Below the pieces are notes generated by a model that saw nothing but the letters and a program-made list of their open reading frames with translations, had not been told where the DNA came from and searched no databases. A stretch of 42,703 nt of DNA, from contig DAHUZH010000016.1 in assembly GCA_027306695.1 (NCBI GenBank), positions 1-42,703 of the forward strand. The letters are read 5' to 3'. Source of the stretch: Acidobacteriaceae bacterium (GTDB taxonomy: Bacteria; Acidobacteriota; Terriglobia; Terriglobales; Acidobacteriaceae). The position numbers were made by a program, and so were the translations under genes. Each line of letters begins with the position of its first letter. The stretch's first letter is position 1. Shown one piece after another: positions 25,661 to 34,766 of this stretch.

Positions 25661-27184
25661 ATGGCAGCCAAAAAGAACACCAAGAAGCAGACCAAAACCA
25701 CCCAGTTCAAGAATTGGATCGGCGGCAAATGGGCCGTTCCGCATACCCGCAAAACCTTTGAGAACCGCAACCCTGCTGACACGAGCGATCTGGTGGGAAC
25801 GTTTCCCGCATCGGGCCCGCAGGATGTGGACGATGCCGTAGTCGCGGCCAAAGAGGCATTTCAGACCTGGCGGCTGGTTCCCGCGCCCAAGCGCGCGGAG
25901 ATTCTCTATCGCACCGGCGAGCTGCTGGCCGAGCGCAAGGAACAGTATGCGCACGACATGACCCGCGAGATGGGCAAGGTGCTGGAAGAGACGCGCGGCG
26001 ACGTGCAGGAGGCCATCGACACGGCGTTTTACATGGCTGGGGAAGGCCGCAGGTTGTTCGGCCATACCACGCCTTCAGAACTCCAGAGCAAATTCGCCAT
26101 GAGCGTGCGCATGCCGGTGGGTGTCTGCGGCATGATTGCGCCGTGGAATTTTCCCATGGCCATCCCTTCGTGGAAGCTGTTTCCCGCGTTGGTCTGCGGC
26201 AATACCTGCGTCATCAAACCGGCGGAGGACACACCGCTTTCCACCTACAACCTGGTGCAGACATTGGTGGACGCAGGTTTGCCGAAGGGCGTGGTCAATA
26301 TCGTCGCCGGGTTTGGCCCGGACGCTGGCGCGCCGCTGGTGGAGCACCCGGACGTGGACGCGATCAGCTTCACTGGCTCCAGCGAAGTGGGACGCATGGT
26401 GGGCCAGACGGCTGCGGCGCACTTCAAGCCTTGCTCGCTGGAAATGGGCGGCAAAAACGCCATGATCGTGATGGAGGACGCGAATTTGGAACTGGCCGTG
26501 GAAGGCGCGCTGTGGGGGGCCTTCGGAACCACGGGGCAGCGCTGCACCGCGACCAGCCGCATCCTGCTGCATAAAAAGATTGCGAAGCAATTTACTGCGC
26601 GGCTGGTGGAGCGGACGGAAAAATTGCGCGTCGGTAATGGGTTGGTGCAGGGCGTGCAGGTGGGTCCGCAGGTGAACGCGCAGCAGATCGAAACCAGCGA
26701 GCGCTACGTTGCGATTGCGCTCGCCGAAGGAGCAAATTTGCTGGCGGGCGGCAAGCGCCTGAAGGGGAAGGCACATGCGGAGGGACATTTCTTTGCGCCG
26801 ACCATTTTCGCGGGCGTCAAACCTGGCATGCGCATCGCGCAGGAAGAGGTCTTCGGGCCGGTGGTCGCGCTGCTGCAATTCGATTCATTCGAGCAGGCCA
26901 TCGAGATCGCCAACGGCATTTCCTACGGGCTTTCGACTTCGATTTATACCCGCGACGTGAACCGCGCGTATCGTGCCATGCGCGATCTGGAGGCTGGCAT
27001 CACTTACGTAAATGCGCCGACGATTGGGGCGGAGGTGCATCTGCCGTTCGGCGGCGTGAAGCAGACTGGCAATGGCCATCGCGAAGGCGGCACGGGGGCG
27101 TTGGATTTTTACACGACATGGAAATCGGTGTACGTGGATTATTCGGACAGATTGCAGCGGGCGCAGATCGACACGGGCGAATGA
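25661..27184 (+). CDS. NAD(P)-dependent aldehyde dehydrogenase
   Basis: About 507 residues. All ALDH landmarks are present (numbering from ATG 25661): PWNFP with N163, K186 in [16 protein letters not shown] for the cofactor loop, the general base E261 in LEMGGKN, the nucleophile C295 in GQRCTA, and EEVFGPVV. The substrate-side loop [17 protein letters not shown] points to the semialdehyde-oxidising part of the family (ketoglutarate, succinate or aminoadipate semialdehyde); the exact substrate cannot be read. A GTG at 25652 would add three residues, but GAG lies 8 bases before the ATG. It stands before alanine dehydrogenase on the same strand. Confidence 0.88.
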   Translation: MAAKKNTKKQTKTTQFKNWIGGKWAVPHTRKTFENRNPADTSDLVGTFPASGPQDVDDAVVAAKEAFQTWRLVPAPKRAEILYRTGELLAERKEQYAHDMTREMGKVLEETRGDVQEAIDTAFYMAGEGRRLFGHTTPSELQSKFAMSVRMPVGVCGMIAPWNFPMAIPSWKLFPALVCGNTCVIKPAEDTPLSTYNLVQTLVDAGLPKGVVNIVAGFGPDAGAPLVEHPDVDAISFTGSSEVGRMVGQTAAAHFKPCSLEMGGKNAMIVMEDANLELAVEGALWGAFGTTGQRCTATSRILLHKKIAKQFTARLVERTEKLRVGNGLVQGVQVGPQVNAQQIETSERYVAIALAEGANLLAGGKRLKGKAHAEGHFFAPTIFAGVKPGMRIAQEEVFGPVVALLQFDSFEQAIEIANGISYGLSTSIYTRDVNRAYRAMRDLEAGITYVNAPTIGAEVHLPFGGVKQTGNGHREGGTGALDFYTTWKSVYVDYSDRLQRAQIDTGE

Positions 27185-27214
27185 TGGGCACTGCTGGGGA
27201 TCCGAAACCGCAGG

Positions 27215-27262
27215 TCCCTCGACTGTGATCACTCGCCATGGCGAGCGATCACAGTCGAGGGA
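27215..27262. repeat. 48-bp near-perfect palindrome (family C repeat)
   Basis: Two 24-bp arms, 27215-27238 and 27239-27262, meet without a loop at CCATGG and differ at one base only. The outer ends TCCCTCG...CGAGGGA belong to the repeat seen at 5549-5568 and 33296-33328. The following 27270-27290 (GGGGATGACAGAGTTAGC) is the usual tail of this family. It lies between aldehyde and alanine dehydrogenase genes. Confidence 0.85.
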
Positions 27263-27348
27263 TGATAGATATTGGGGATGACAGAGTTAGCTTCGCTGCG
27301 CTCGTGATGGCAATTGCGTATAAGGAAATCAAGGAAGGGAAGTAATAA

Positions 27349-28464
27349 ATGATTATTGGCGTTCCCAAGGAAGTGAAAGACCACGAGAGCCGCGTCGGCG
27401 TGACGCCGGCAGGTGTGAAGGCGCTGGTCGAAGCCGGACATAAAGTCCTCGTCGAAACCAAGGCGGGCGAGCTTTCGGCATTGCCGGATGACGAGTATCA
27501 GTCGGCGGGTGCGGAGATTGTCGGTTCGGCGCATGACGTATGGCGGCTGGCCGACATGGTGGTGAAGGTCAAAGAGCCGGTCGAAAAAGAATATGGGCAT
27601 TTTCGCGAAGGGCTGGTGCTGTTTACCTATCTGCATCTCGCTCCAGTGCCCGAGTTGACGGCCAAGCTGCTGGAGAAAAAAATGATCGGCATCGCGTATG
27701 AGACGATCCGCGACAAGGCGGGAACATTGCCGCTGCTGACGCCAATGTCGGAAGTAGCCGGACGCATGTCGGTGCAGGTGGGTGCGGCGTACCTCGAAAA
27801 AGAAAAAGGTGGACGCGGGGTATTGCTGGGCGGCGTTCCGGGCGTGCCGCCGGGGAATGTCTGCGTGATCGGCGGTGGCATCGTCGGTACAAACGCGGCG
27901 AAGGTCGCGATGGGCATGGGCGCGAAGGTGACAATTGTCGATCTCAATTTGAACCGCCTGCGCGAACTGGATGACATCTTCAACGGCCGCGTCCACACGC
28001 TGGCGTCGAACTCCTACAACGTGGCGCATGCGGTGCGCGAGGCGGACCTGGTGATTGGCGGGGTGCTGATTCCGGGTGCTGCCGCGCCGAAGATTGTGAC
28101 CAAAACGATGGTGTCCCGGATGAAAAAGGGTGCAGTGATTGTCGATGTCGCCATCGACCAGGGCGGATGCATCGAGACCGCGCGGCCAACGACCCATAGC
28201 GATCCGTCTTACGTGGTCGATGGCGTGGTGCACTATTGTGTGACCAACATGCCGGCGGCGGTGCCGAACACCTCAACGCTGGCGTTGACGAATGCGACCT
28301 TCCCGTATGTGATGCGTCTGGCCAAAATGGGCGCGAAGGCTGCGATCCAGGCGGATGGCGGGCTGCGCGATGGCGTGAATACGTATGAGGGCTTGTTGAC
28401 GTGCAAGCCTGTGGCGGAGTCCCAGGGAAAACCGTGGAAGCCGGTCGCAGACCTGCTGCAATAG
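27349..28464 (+). CDS. ald: Alanine dehydrogenase
   Basis: 371 residues, the full family length. NAD-dependent interconversion of L-alanine and pyruvate plus ammonia. The residues known from the Mycobacterium enzyme fall at the same numbers: R15 (HESRVGV), K75 (VVKVKEP), H96 (YLHLAP) and D270 (VDVAIDQGG). The Rossmann motif is [11 protein letters not shown] at 174-184. A GGAAGGGAAG stretch precedes ATG 27349. With aspartase elsewhere in the window it handles amino-group nitrogen. A terminator follows. Confidence 0.95.
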   Translation: MIIGVPKEVKDHESRVGVTPAGVKALVEAGHKVLVETKAGELSALPDDEYQSAGAEIVGSAHDVWRLADMVVKVKEPVEKEYGHFREGLVLFTYLHLAPVPELTAKLLEKKMIGIAYETIRDKAGTLPLLTPMSEVAGRMSVQVGAAYLEKEKGGRGVLLGGVPGVPPGNVCVIGGGIVGTNAAKVAMGMGAKVTIVDLNLNRLRELDDIFNGRVHTLASNSYNVAHAVREADLVIGGVLIPGAAAPKIVTKTMVSRMKKGAVIVDVAIDQGGCIETARPTTHSDPSYVVDGVVHYCVTNMPAAVPNTSTLALTNATFPYVMRLAKMGAKAAIQADGGLRDGVNTYEGLLTCKPVAESQGKPWKPVADLLQ

Positions 28465-28486
28465 GAACGGGTTCATCGTCTCCTAC

Positions 28487-28562
28487 CCTTGTTTCGCAAG
28501 GATGGGGCCACCCTGGAAACAGATCCAAGAAACGAAGCGCGGCCATATTGACCGCGCTTTCT
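28487..28562. terminator. Terminator hairpin preceded by a family A palindrome
   Basis: AAGCGCGG (28535-28542) pairs with CCGCGCTT (28552-28559), followed by TCTT. It lies between convergent ald and the BON-domain gene and likely serves both. Just left, CCTTG/CAAGG at about 28487-28501 within CCTACCCTTG...GGATGGGG is a family A palindrome. Confidence 0.7.
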
Positions 28563-28580
28563 TATTCGTGAGGTAGAAAA

Positions 28581-29519
28581 CTACTGGGTAATGGTTATAT
28601 CGTTCTCCAGGCGAAACGTCAGCACGCTTTCCGCAGGCAGGACAAGATCCTGATTCCCGGTAAAGGCGCTGCCCGCAGCGCCGCCGCCGCCGCCCAGCAG
28701 ACCGCCAATCAGAGCGCCTTTCCCACCGCCAGCCAGACCGCCGATGATGGCGCCCAGACCGGCCCCGCCTCCTGTGATGATGGCGGAACGTTTGCCTTTG
28801 CCCTTCTCAAAACGTTCCACTGTGCTGGTCCGGACGGGATAGGTCCGTCCGTCGGCGCGCACTCTCTCCAGCCGGACGGCCAGGACCGCCTGCCCGGCGA
28901 AGCGGCCCTGCCGCTTGGCTTCGATGACGGTCCCCTGGGCCTGTGCGCCAGAGCGAATAATGGTTTGTCCGTTCACCAACACGGGGCTGACCACCGTTCC
29001 GGAAAACGGCTCACCGGCCTGGCTACCCTGGGTCGAAAGAGTTTGCGCCAGTTGGACGCGAATTCTTGTTCCCGCTGGAATCACGATGGGCTGGAATTGC
29101 GAGGGTGCAGGAGCATAGCCTGCCTGGGAAGGTGGGGGGGGCGGTGGCGGTGGCGGCGGTGCGTTGGAATAGCTCTGGATCGGCTGGCCGTTCATGGTGG
29201 CGTCGCCTGAGTACGGACCACCACCCCCAACGGACAGATTATTGACGACCTGCCGCACCCCCTTGGTCCGTGCCGCGTCATTGCTGGCCAGTTCGCGGGA
29301 ACCCGGTCCACTCACGTTCCCGTTCAGCGTGACCGTCCCGTGATTCGCGCTGACCGCGATCTGCTGGCCCTGGAGCGCGGCATCCGCCGCGATGTTTTTC
29401 TGTACTTCTGCGGCGATCTGGCTGTCCGTTGGCTTCTTGCTACAGCCTGTACTAGTAAAAACGATTGCAGCTAGAGCAAATGGTAAAACTGGAATACTAA
29501 AACGCAAAGTGCGAGTCAT
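28581..29519 (-). CDS. BON-domain envelope protein with glycine-zipper
   Basis: 312 residues. A signal sequence ends in TSTGCSKK, a weak lipobox, so a lipoprotein is likely. Residues about 29-97 are a BON domain (DSQIAAEVQKNIAADAALQG, ISVSANHGTVTLNGNVSG-type), a fold that binds membranes and lipids. A ten-proline run follows near residue 121, then a beta-rich domain (PAGTRIRVQLAQTLSTQ..., GTVIEAKRQGRF) and a Gly-zipper (IITGGGAGLGAIIGGLAGG, 245-285). The proline run is encoded partly by eight consecutive C bases (29134-29141). The role is probably envelope stability; exact function unknown. Confidence 0.8.
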   Translation of the reverse strand: MTRTLRFSIPVLPFALAAIVFTSTGCSKKPTDSQIAAEVQKNIAADAALQGQQIAVSANHGTVTLNGNVSGPGSRELASNDAARTKGVRQVVNNLSVGGGGPYSGDATMNGQPIQSYSNAPPPPPPPPPPSQAGYAPAPSQFQPIVIPAGTRIRVQLAQTLSTQGSQAGEPFSGTVVSPVLVNGQTIIRSGAQAQGTVIEAKRQGRFAGQAVLAVRLERVRADGRTYPVRTSTVERFEKGKGKRSAIITGGGAGLGAIIGGLAGGGKGALIGGLLGGGGGAAGSAFTGNQDLVLPAESVLTFRLENDITITQ

Positions 29520-29651
29520 GGCGTTACCTCGTCAGCAGATTTATCAAATTCTGTAGGGCTGTCAAGCATTATATGTCGAAGGCTTTTCGCAATTTGCAGC
29601 TGATGCAATCGGTTTGCACTCCTATAATCACTTTCTAGAGAGCAGACCGGC
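29520..29651. promoter_or_regulatory. Divergent promoter region, -10 box before ntrY
   Basis: TATAAT at 29623-29628 in CTATAATCAC reads rightward toward ntrY, whose ATG is 24 bp later, implying a short leader. No good -35 stands at 17 bp; TTGCAG at 29594-29599 is too far. The BON-domain gene starts on the other side, so its promoter shares this space. Confidence 0.4.
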
Positions 29652-31925
29652 ATGGGAACAGGCAGCAATCGACGAACGGCGGTGGTGGTGCTGGGTTCGC
29701 TGGCCTTGCTGGTGCTGCTGTTGCTGGTGGCGGAGAACGCCTTCAACCTGAAGTTTCTTTCCCCGCAAAACACCAGTTCCATTTTATTTTTTACCGCGCT
29801 CTCCGCTCTGAGTTTCCTGCTGTTTCTCATGCTGGTCGTATTGCTGCTGCGTAACATTCTTAAGCTCTACGCCAGCGAACAGAGCCGCGTGCTGGGTGCG
29901 CGCCTGCGTACGCGGATGCTGCTGGGTGCGCTGTTGCTTTCGGTGGCCCCCGCGTTTTTCATGCTTTTTTTCAACTATTTATTGATGAACCGGTCTATTG
30001 ATCGCTGGTTCTCGCAACCCGTGGTGCAACTGCGAAGCGAGTCGATGCAGATCGCCATGGAGATGTCGCACTATGCGGCGGCCAACGCACGGGCGGAGGC
30101 GGAATCCCTGGCCAATGCGCCGGAGATTATCACCGGAGAAATGCCGGTTGGCCAGCAGGCGATGCTGGCCCTGTTCCGCCAGCACAAACTGACCTTGCAG
30201 GGCGGATTTGTGGTTGTGTATCGCGATGGCAAGGCCGTCAGTCAATACGCGCTGCCGCAGGGCGAAGGCCCGGTGAGCCTGGTTTCTGGAATCGCTGCTT
30301 CTGAACATGCCGAAGTGGTCCCGACCGGAACGTCGATGGCGACTGCAATTCTGCGCGCGGCGGAGCGCACGGATGACCCGGTTTTGCGCACTGGTCCCAC
30401 GACTTATAGCGTCGGCGCGGCCTCTTCTCAGAATGGCCTGATCGTCGTGGTAGGACTGCCGCTGCCGCCCGATGTCGGATCGACCATTCGCGATATTGAA
30501 ACCGGGACCGAGCACTATTGGGCGCTGCTCGGTGCCCGCCGCCGCGTGCGGCAGACGTACTTGCTGGTATTGCTGCTGCTGACCGGACTGACAATGTTTG
30601 TCAGCAGTTGGCTGGCGCTGTTTCTGTCCAAGCAGGTGACCCGTCCGGTGGAAGCACTGGCCGACGCCATGGATGCCATGGCCTCTGGCGATTATGGATC
30701 GCGCGTCGATGTTTCAGCCGCAGGGGAACTGGGCGAGCTGGTGCGCTCGTTCAACCACATGGCGACGGACCTGGAGAACAGCCGCGCTCAACTGGAGGCC
30801 TCCACGCAGCAGCTTTCCCTGGCCAATGCAGCCATCGACGAGCGGCGGCGTGAACTGGAAACGGTTCTGGAGACGATTCCCAGCGGCGTGGCCACGCTCG
30901 ATAACGACCTGCGGATTTTGCAGGCGAACCGCGCCTTTTGCGAAATGCTCGATCCCATGGGAGAACTGGTCATCGAAGGCCAGCCCATTCAGGCATTGTT
31001 TCCGCCAGAATCCGCCGCTGAAATTGCCCGCGTCCTGCGCCGCAGCCGGCGCCTGCCAGCCGCTTCGACGGAGGTGGAAGCGCACAGCTCACGCGGTCCG
31101 CTGCATCTGATTTTTACTGTGACCGAGTTGCGCGGATCGATTCCAGGCCATCTGGTGGTGATGGACAATGTGACGGAAGTGTTGCGCGCGCAGAAGCAGA
31201 TGGCGTGGAAAGAAGTCGCGCAGCGCGTGGCGCATGAGATCAAAAACCCTCTCACTCCCATCGCGCTTTCCGCCGAACGCATTGAGCGTCATCTGGACCG
31301 CGGCCTGCATTCTGAATCTGCGCCATCCTTACGCAGCGCGACAGAAGTGATCCGGTCCTCCGTGCAGACGCTGCGGCAACTGGTGGACCAGTTCGCGGCG
31401 CTGGCGGATTTCCCCGCTGCAAATCCGAAGCCGACGGACCTGAATGCGGTGGTGGAAAGTACGCTAGCGTTGTTTGCGGGGCGGCTGGAAGGAATGGAAA
31501 TCCGGCTGCATCTTACGCCGCACTTGCCGCGCGTGATGGCGGACGCGGAAGCTTTGAAGCGGGCCGTCAGCAACCTGATCGACAATGCGGCGGAGGCGAT
31601 GCGGCAAAGTCTGCTGCGCGTGCTGACGGTGCAGACGGGGTGGAATGAAGCGCAGACGATGGCGGAGATTGTCATCGCAGACACCGGGCACGGCATTACC
31701 GACGAGACGCGCGAGCGGCTGTTTCTGCCGTTTTTTTCCACCCGCAAACGCGGCACCGGCCTGGGCCTTTCCATTGCGGCGAAGATCGTGCAGGAGCATC
31801 AGGGCAGCATTCGCGTGGAGAAGAATTCTCCTGCGGGCGCGCGGTTTATTGTGGAGATTCCACTGGCCGAGGGCAGTGCGTCACAGGAAATGTCTCCGAC
31901 GGCCACGAATGAGGCCGTGCAATGA
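29652..31925 (+). CDS. ntrY: NtrY-like sensor histidine kinase
   Basis: 757 residues. Two membrane segments near 10-28 and 43-68, a third at about 88-112, a periplasmic sensor region (115-300), a fourth segment at 302-325, HAMP (about 326-378), PAS (about 400-510), HisKA with H528 in VAHEIKNPLTP, and the ATPase domain with N641-N645 (NLIDNAAE), G1 DTGHG (677-681) and G2 GTGLGLS (701-707). This architecture is that of NtrY. Its stop overlaps the ATG of the response regulator, so the pair is cotranscribed and coupled. NtrY/NtrX pairs link to nitrogen or redox state; the signal here is unknown. Confidence 0.88.
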   Translation: MGTGSNRRTAVVVLGSLALLVLLLLVAENAFNLKFLSPQNTSSILFFTALSALSFLLFLMLVVLLLRNILKLYASEQSRVLGARLRTRMLLGALLLSVAPAFFMLFFNYLLMNRSIDRWFSQPVVQLRSESMQIAMEMSHYAAANARAEAESLANAPEIITGEMPVGQQAMLALFRQHKLTLQGGFVVVYRDGKAVSQYALPQGEGPVSLVSGIAASEHAEVVPTGTSMATAILRAAERTDDPVLRTGPTTYSVGAASSQNGLIVVVGLPLPPDVGSTIRDIETGTEHYWALLGARRRVRQTYLLVLLLLTGLTMFVSSWLALFLSKQVTRPVEALADAMDAMASGDYGSRVDVSAAGELGELVRSFNHMATDLENSRAQLEASTQQLSLANAAIDERRRELETVLETIPSGVATLDNDLRILQANRAFCEMLDPMGELVIEGQPIQALFPPESAAEIARVLRRSRRLPAASTEVEAHSSRGPLHLIFTVTELRGSIPGHLVVMDNVTEVLRAQKQMAWKEVAQRVAHEIKNPLTPIALSAERIERHLDRGLHSESAPSLRSATEVIRSSVQTLRQLVDQFAALADFPAANPKPTDLNAVVESTLALFAGRLEGMEIRLHLTPHLPRVMADAEALKRAVSNLIDNAAEAMRQSLLRVLTVQTGWNEAQTMAEIVIADTGHGITDETRERLFLPFFSTRKRGTGLGLSIAAKIVQEHQGSIRVEKNSPAGARFIVEIPLAEGSASQEMSPTATNEAVQ

Positions 31926-33280
31926 ATCACATTCTCGTCGTGGATGACGAGCGCGACATTCGACGCACGCTGGAAGCGATTCTGGCAGAGGAAGGCTATG
32001 CGATCACGACTGCCGGAAACGCAGCAGAGGCGCTCGATCTGGTCCGGGACGCCATCTTCGACGCCGTGCTGCTGGACATCTGGCTGCCAGACCGGGACGG
32101 CCTCGAAGTGCTCCAGGAGATTCGAAGGATGGACGGCGGCACAGGCCCGGAGGTCATCATCATCTCCGGCCATGGCACGATTGAGGCGGCGGTGCGCGCC
32201 ACCAAGCTGGGCGCGTATGACTTTCTGGAGAAGCCGCTGTCGCTGGAACGCACGCTCATCATCGTGAAAAACGCGATTGAGGCGCGACGTCTGCGCGTGG
32301 AAAACCGCGAGTTTCAACAGCAGTTGACGGCGCGCGCGCGTGTGACGGGAGAGAGCGTTCCAGTCAAAGCGCTGCGGCAACAGATTCGCCTGATGGCCCC
32401 GACCAATGGCCGCGTGCTGATCTATGGCGAGTCCGGCAGCGGGAAAGAATTGATCGCGCGCGCCATGCATGCGGAGAGCCTGCGGGCGGACCGCGTGTTC
32501 GTGGAGCTGAACTGCGCGGCCATTCCTGAGGATTACATTGAAACGGAACTCTTCGGCTATCGCCACAGCGCGCTGCCAGGAGGGCCGCCGGAAAAACGCG
32601 GCACATTTGAACGCGCCGATGGTGGCACGCTGTTTCTGGATGAAGTGGGCGACATGAGCCTGAAGACGCAGGCCAAGGTGCTGCGCGCGCTGGATGAGCA
32701 GCAGTTCACCCCCGTTGGCGCGGCCCAGCCCATGCGCGTGGATGTGCGGCTGATCGCCGCGACGAACAAAAATCTGGAAGACGAAATTGCCAAGGGAAAT
32801 TTTCGCGAAGACCTTTTTTACCGGCTGAATGTCATTCCGTTTTATGTGCCGCCGCTGCGTGAACGGAAGGAGGACATTCCACTGCTTGCACCGGAGTTGC
32901 TGCGCGAATTTGGCCGCCAATATGGCAGGCCGAGAATGGAAATAGTCGAAGATGCGCTGATGGCGTTGCAGCAATACCATTGGCCGGGCAATGTGCGGGA
33001 ATTGAAAAATGTGCTGGAGCGCGTGTTGATCCTGAACCCGCAGGTGACGCGCATCGAACGCAAACACCTGCCGGTGTTGGTGGCGCGCAGCCCGGGCCGA
33101 CGCGGAGAAGAATTTTCCTCGCTGCAACAGGCGCGGGAGGCATACGAGCGCGATTACATTCTGCGCAAGCTGGAAGACTGCCACGGCAATGTGAGCCGCG
33201 CCGCGGAGATTCTTGGCCTGGAACGCAGCCATCTTTATCGGAAGATGAAGGCGCTGGGGATCAACGCGAAAGAAGTGTGA
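31922..33280 (+). CDS. ntrX: NtrX-like AAA+ response regulator lacking GAFTGA
   Basis: 452 residues. Receiver domain with phospho-acceptor D52 and K104, AAA+ domain with Walker A GESGSGKE (169-176) and Walker B LFLDEV (237-242), and a C-terminal Fis-type HTH (about 423-446). The loop that contacts sigma-54 normally reads GAFTGA after ELFG(Y/H); here the equivalent is ELFGYRHSALPGG, with SALPGG at 216-221. So the ATPase is preserved but the sigma-54 contact is not, suggesting it acts with another sigma factor or as a repressor. ATGA overlap with ntrY. Confidence 0.9.
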   Translation: MNHILVVDDERDIRRTLEAILAEEGYAITTAGNAAEALDLVRDAIFDAVLLDIWLPDRDGLEVLQEIRRMDGGTGPEVIIISGHGTIEAAVRATKLGAYDFLEKPLSLERTLIIVKNAIEARRLRVENREFQQQLTARARVTGESVPVKALRQQIRLMAPTNGRVLIYGESGSGKELIARAMHAESLRADRVFVELNCAAIPEDYIETELFGYRHSALPGGPPEKRGTFERADGGTLFLDEVGDMSLKTQAKVLRALDEQQFTPVGAAQPMRVDVRLIAATNKNLEDEIAKGNFREDLFYRLNVIPFYVPPLRERKEDIPLLAPELLREFGRQYGRPRMEIVEDALMALQQYHWPGNVRELKNVLERVLILNPQVTRIERKHLPVLVARSPGRRGEEFSSLQQAREAYERDYILRKLEDCHGNVSRAAEILGLERSHLYRKMKALGINAKEV

Positions 33281-33605
33281 GCAACGGCCATGTAGACCGC
33301 AGATCCCTCGGCTGCGCTCGGGATGACAAATCATAAACCATGTCATCTCGACCGAAGTTCTTGCCGCCAGGCGAGAACGTAGCGGAGAGACTGCGGTTCT
33401 CCGCTCTACACCAACAGAAAACCGCTTTTATAGCTGATTTACATATGCTGTAGTTAAAAATGGGATGAGTCATTCTGAGCGAAGCGAAGAATCCAGAGGG
33501 TGATGGCGGCAATAACCTGGCGTATATCGTCTGGATTCTTCACTCCGCTGCGCTCCGTTCACAATGACTCCTTTTCACCAATAACCACACCAACAGAAAA
33601 CCACT
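33281..33605. repeat. Repeat-filled gap: family C, family B and a 16-bp direct repeat
   Basis: No gene is visible. A family C copy (GATCCCTCGGCTGCGCTCGG, then GATGACA) lies at 33296-33328. A complete family B element lies at 33467-33571 with arms GAGTCATTCTGAGCGAAGCG... and its inverse. ACACCAACAGAAAACC occurs at 33408-33423 and again at 33587-33602, right at the era stop. Family B thus sits between two copies of the era 3' flank. Confidence 0.8.
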
Positions 33606-34715
33606 TTAGGCGTCGTCTTCTTTCTTGCTCTGTTGTTTGCCCAGGCTTTCCAACTGGTTTCGCCAGTCGAGTGAATCGAGAAACGCGCCGGAGCCGCGCC
33701 AGTCGTCGGCGACCTTCACAAACAATTCCAAATGCACCTGTATCCCGAGAAAGTGTTCCAGCTCCTTGCGCGCGGCGATGCCGATCTGCTTGAGCATGGC
33801 GCCGCCCTTGCCGATCAGGATGGCTTTCTGTCCCGAGCGTTCGCAGAAAATGGCCGCCGAGATGCGCGTTAGCGGCTTCGATTTAGGCTTGCCTGGGAGT
33901 GCTTTTGCGGCCCTCCGCTCCTCAAAGCGTTCGATCACGACGGCGCTGGCGTAGGGAACTTCCTCGCCGGTCAGGTTCAGAATTTTTTCGCGGATGATTT
34001 CCGCTGCTAGAAAACGTTCCGGCTGGTCGGTGAACTGGCCTTTGCGAAAATGCCGCTGGCCTTCCGGCATGTACTCGACCAGCTTGGCGATCAGGCGCTC
34101 CAGGCCATCACCGCTGCGCGCGGAGATGGGGACCACTTCGGCGTAGTTGTGCAGCGCGCTGAACTGCGCGATCAGCGGCAGCAGGGCTTCTTTCTCATCG
34201 ATGGCGTCGATCTTGTTGAGCACGAGAAATACTGGACAATCCAGTTTCTTCACCATCTCAAGAATGTAAGCATCTTCGTTTTCGAGCGAATGCTCGGAAG
34301 GTTTAGGCTCCCGGTGCGGAGCTTTGTCGGCTGCAGGCCCGGCGGACGGCCCACTCGATGCATCGATATAAATGTCCGTGACCTTCGCCGTTGGCAGGCG
34401 CAGACGCCGCGTTACATCGACGACATGCAGGACGACATCGCGCGATTCGAGCGCGCCGTAGACCTCCTGCAACATGCGCTTGTCCAGCAGGTTGGTGGGC
34501 TTATGCACCCCCGGCGTATCGACGAAGACGATCTGCGCGGCGGGATGTTTGCCCTTGACGGCATCTACTTCGAGCACGCCGTGGATGCGGTTGCGCGTGG
34601 TCTGCGGCTTGCGCGTGACGATGGCGACCTTCTCGCCGACCAGCGCATTCACCAGCGTCGATTTACCGGCGTTGGGACGGCCGAGAATGGAAACAAAACC
34701 GGAGCGGAGAGGCAT
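33606..34715 (-). CDS. era: GTPase Era with an inserted linker
   Basis: 369 residues, longer than the ~300 of E. coli Era. G1 GRPNAGKST (12-20), G3 DTPGVHK, G4 NKID (167-170), G5 SARSG, and a C-terminal KH domain with ILIGKGGAMLKQIG. Era binds 16S rRNA in 30S assembly. An insert of about 45 residues (103-148; Pro/Ala/Ser-rich) lies between the end of the fourth strand (HVVDVTRR) and the helix ILEMVKK. Era families without this insert have TPDDE-like residues here. Confidence 0.95.
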   Translation of the reverse strand: MPLRSGFVSILGRPNAGKSTLVNALVGEKVAIVTRKPQTTRNRIHGVLEVDAVKGKHPAAQIVFVDTPGVHKPTNLLDKRMLQEVYGALESRDVVLHVVDVTRRLRLPTAKVTDIYIDASSGPSAGPAADKAPHREPKPSEHSLENEDAYILEMVKKLDCPVFLVLNKIDAIDEKEALLPLIAQFSALHNYAEVVPISARSGDGLERLIAKLVEYMPEGQRHFRKGQFTDQPERFLAAEIIREKILNLTGEEVPYASAVVIERFEERRAAKALPGKPKSKPLTRISAAIFCERSGQKAILIGKGGAMLKQIGIAARKELEHFLGIQVHLELFVKVADDWRGSGAFLDSLDWRNQLESLGKQQSKKEDDA

Positions 34716-34766
34716 ACCTTCCAGTATGACCTAACGGCTGACGCTGGCATAGCACAGCGGAAATCT

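Noticed and set aside
31799-33346. 515-codon open frame on the minus strand opposite ntrX
   Set aside because: It mirrors the high-GC codon pattern of ntrX; its protein is rich in His/Arg/Gln with no domain, as expected for an antisense shadow.
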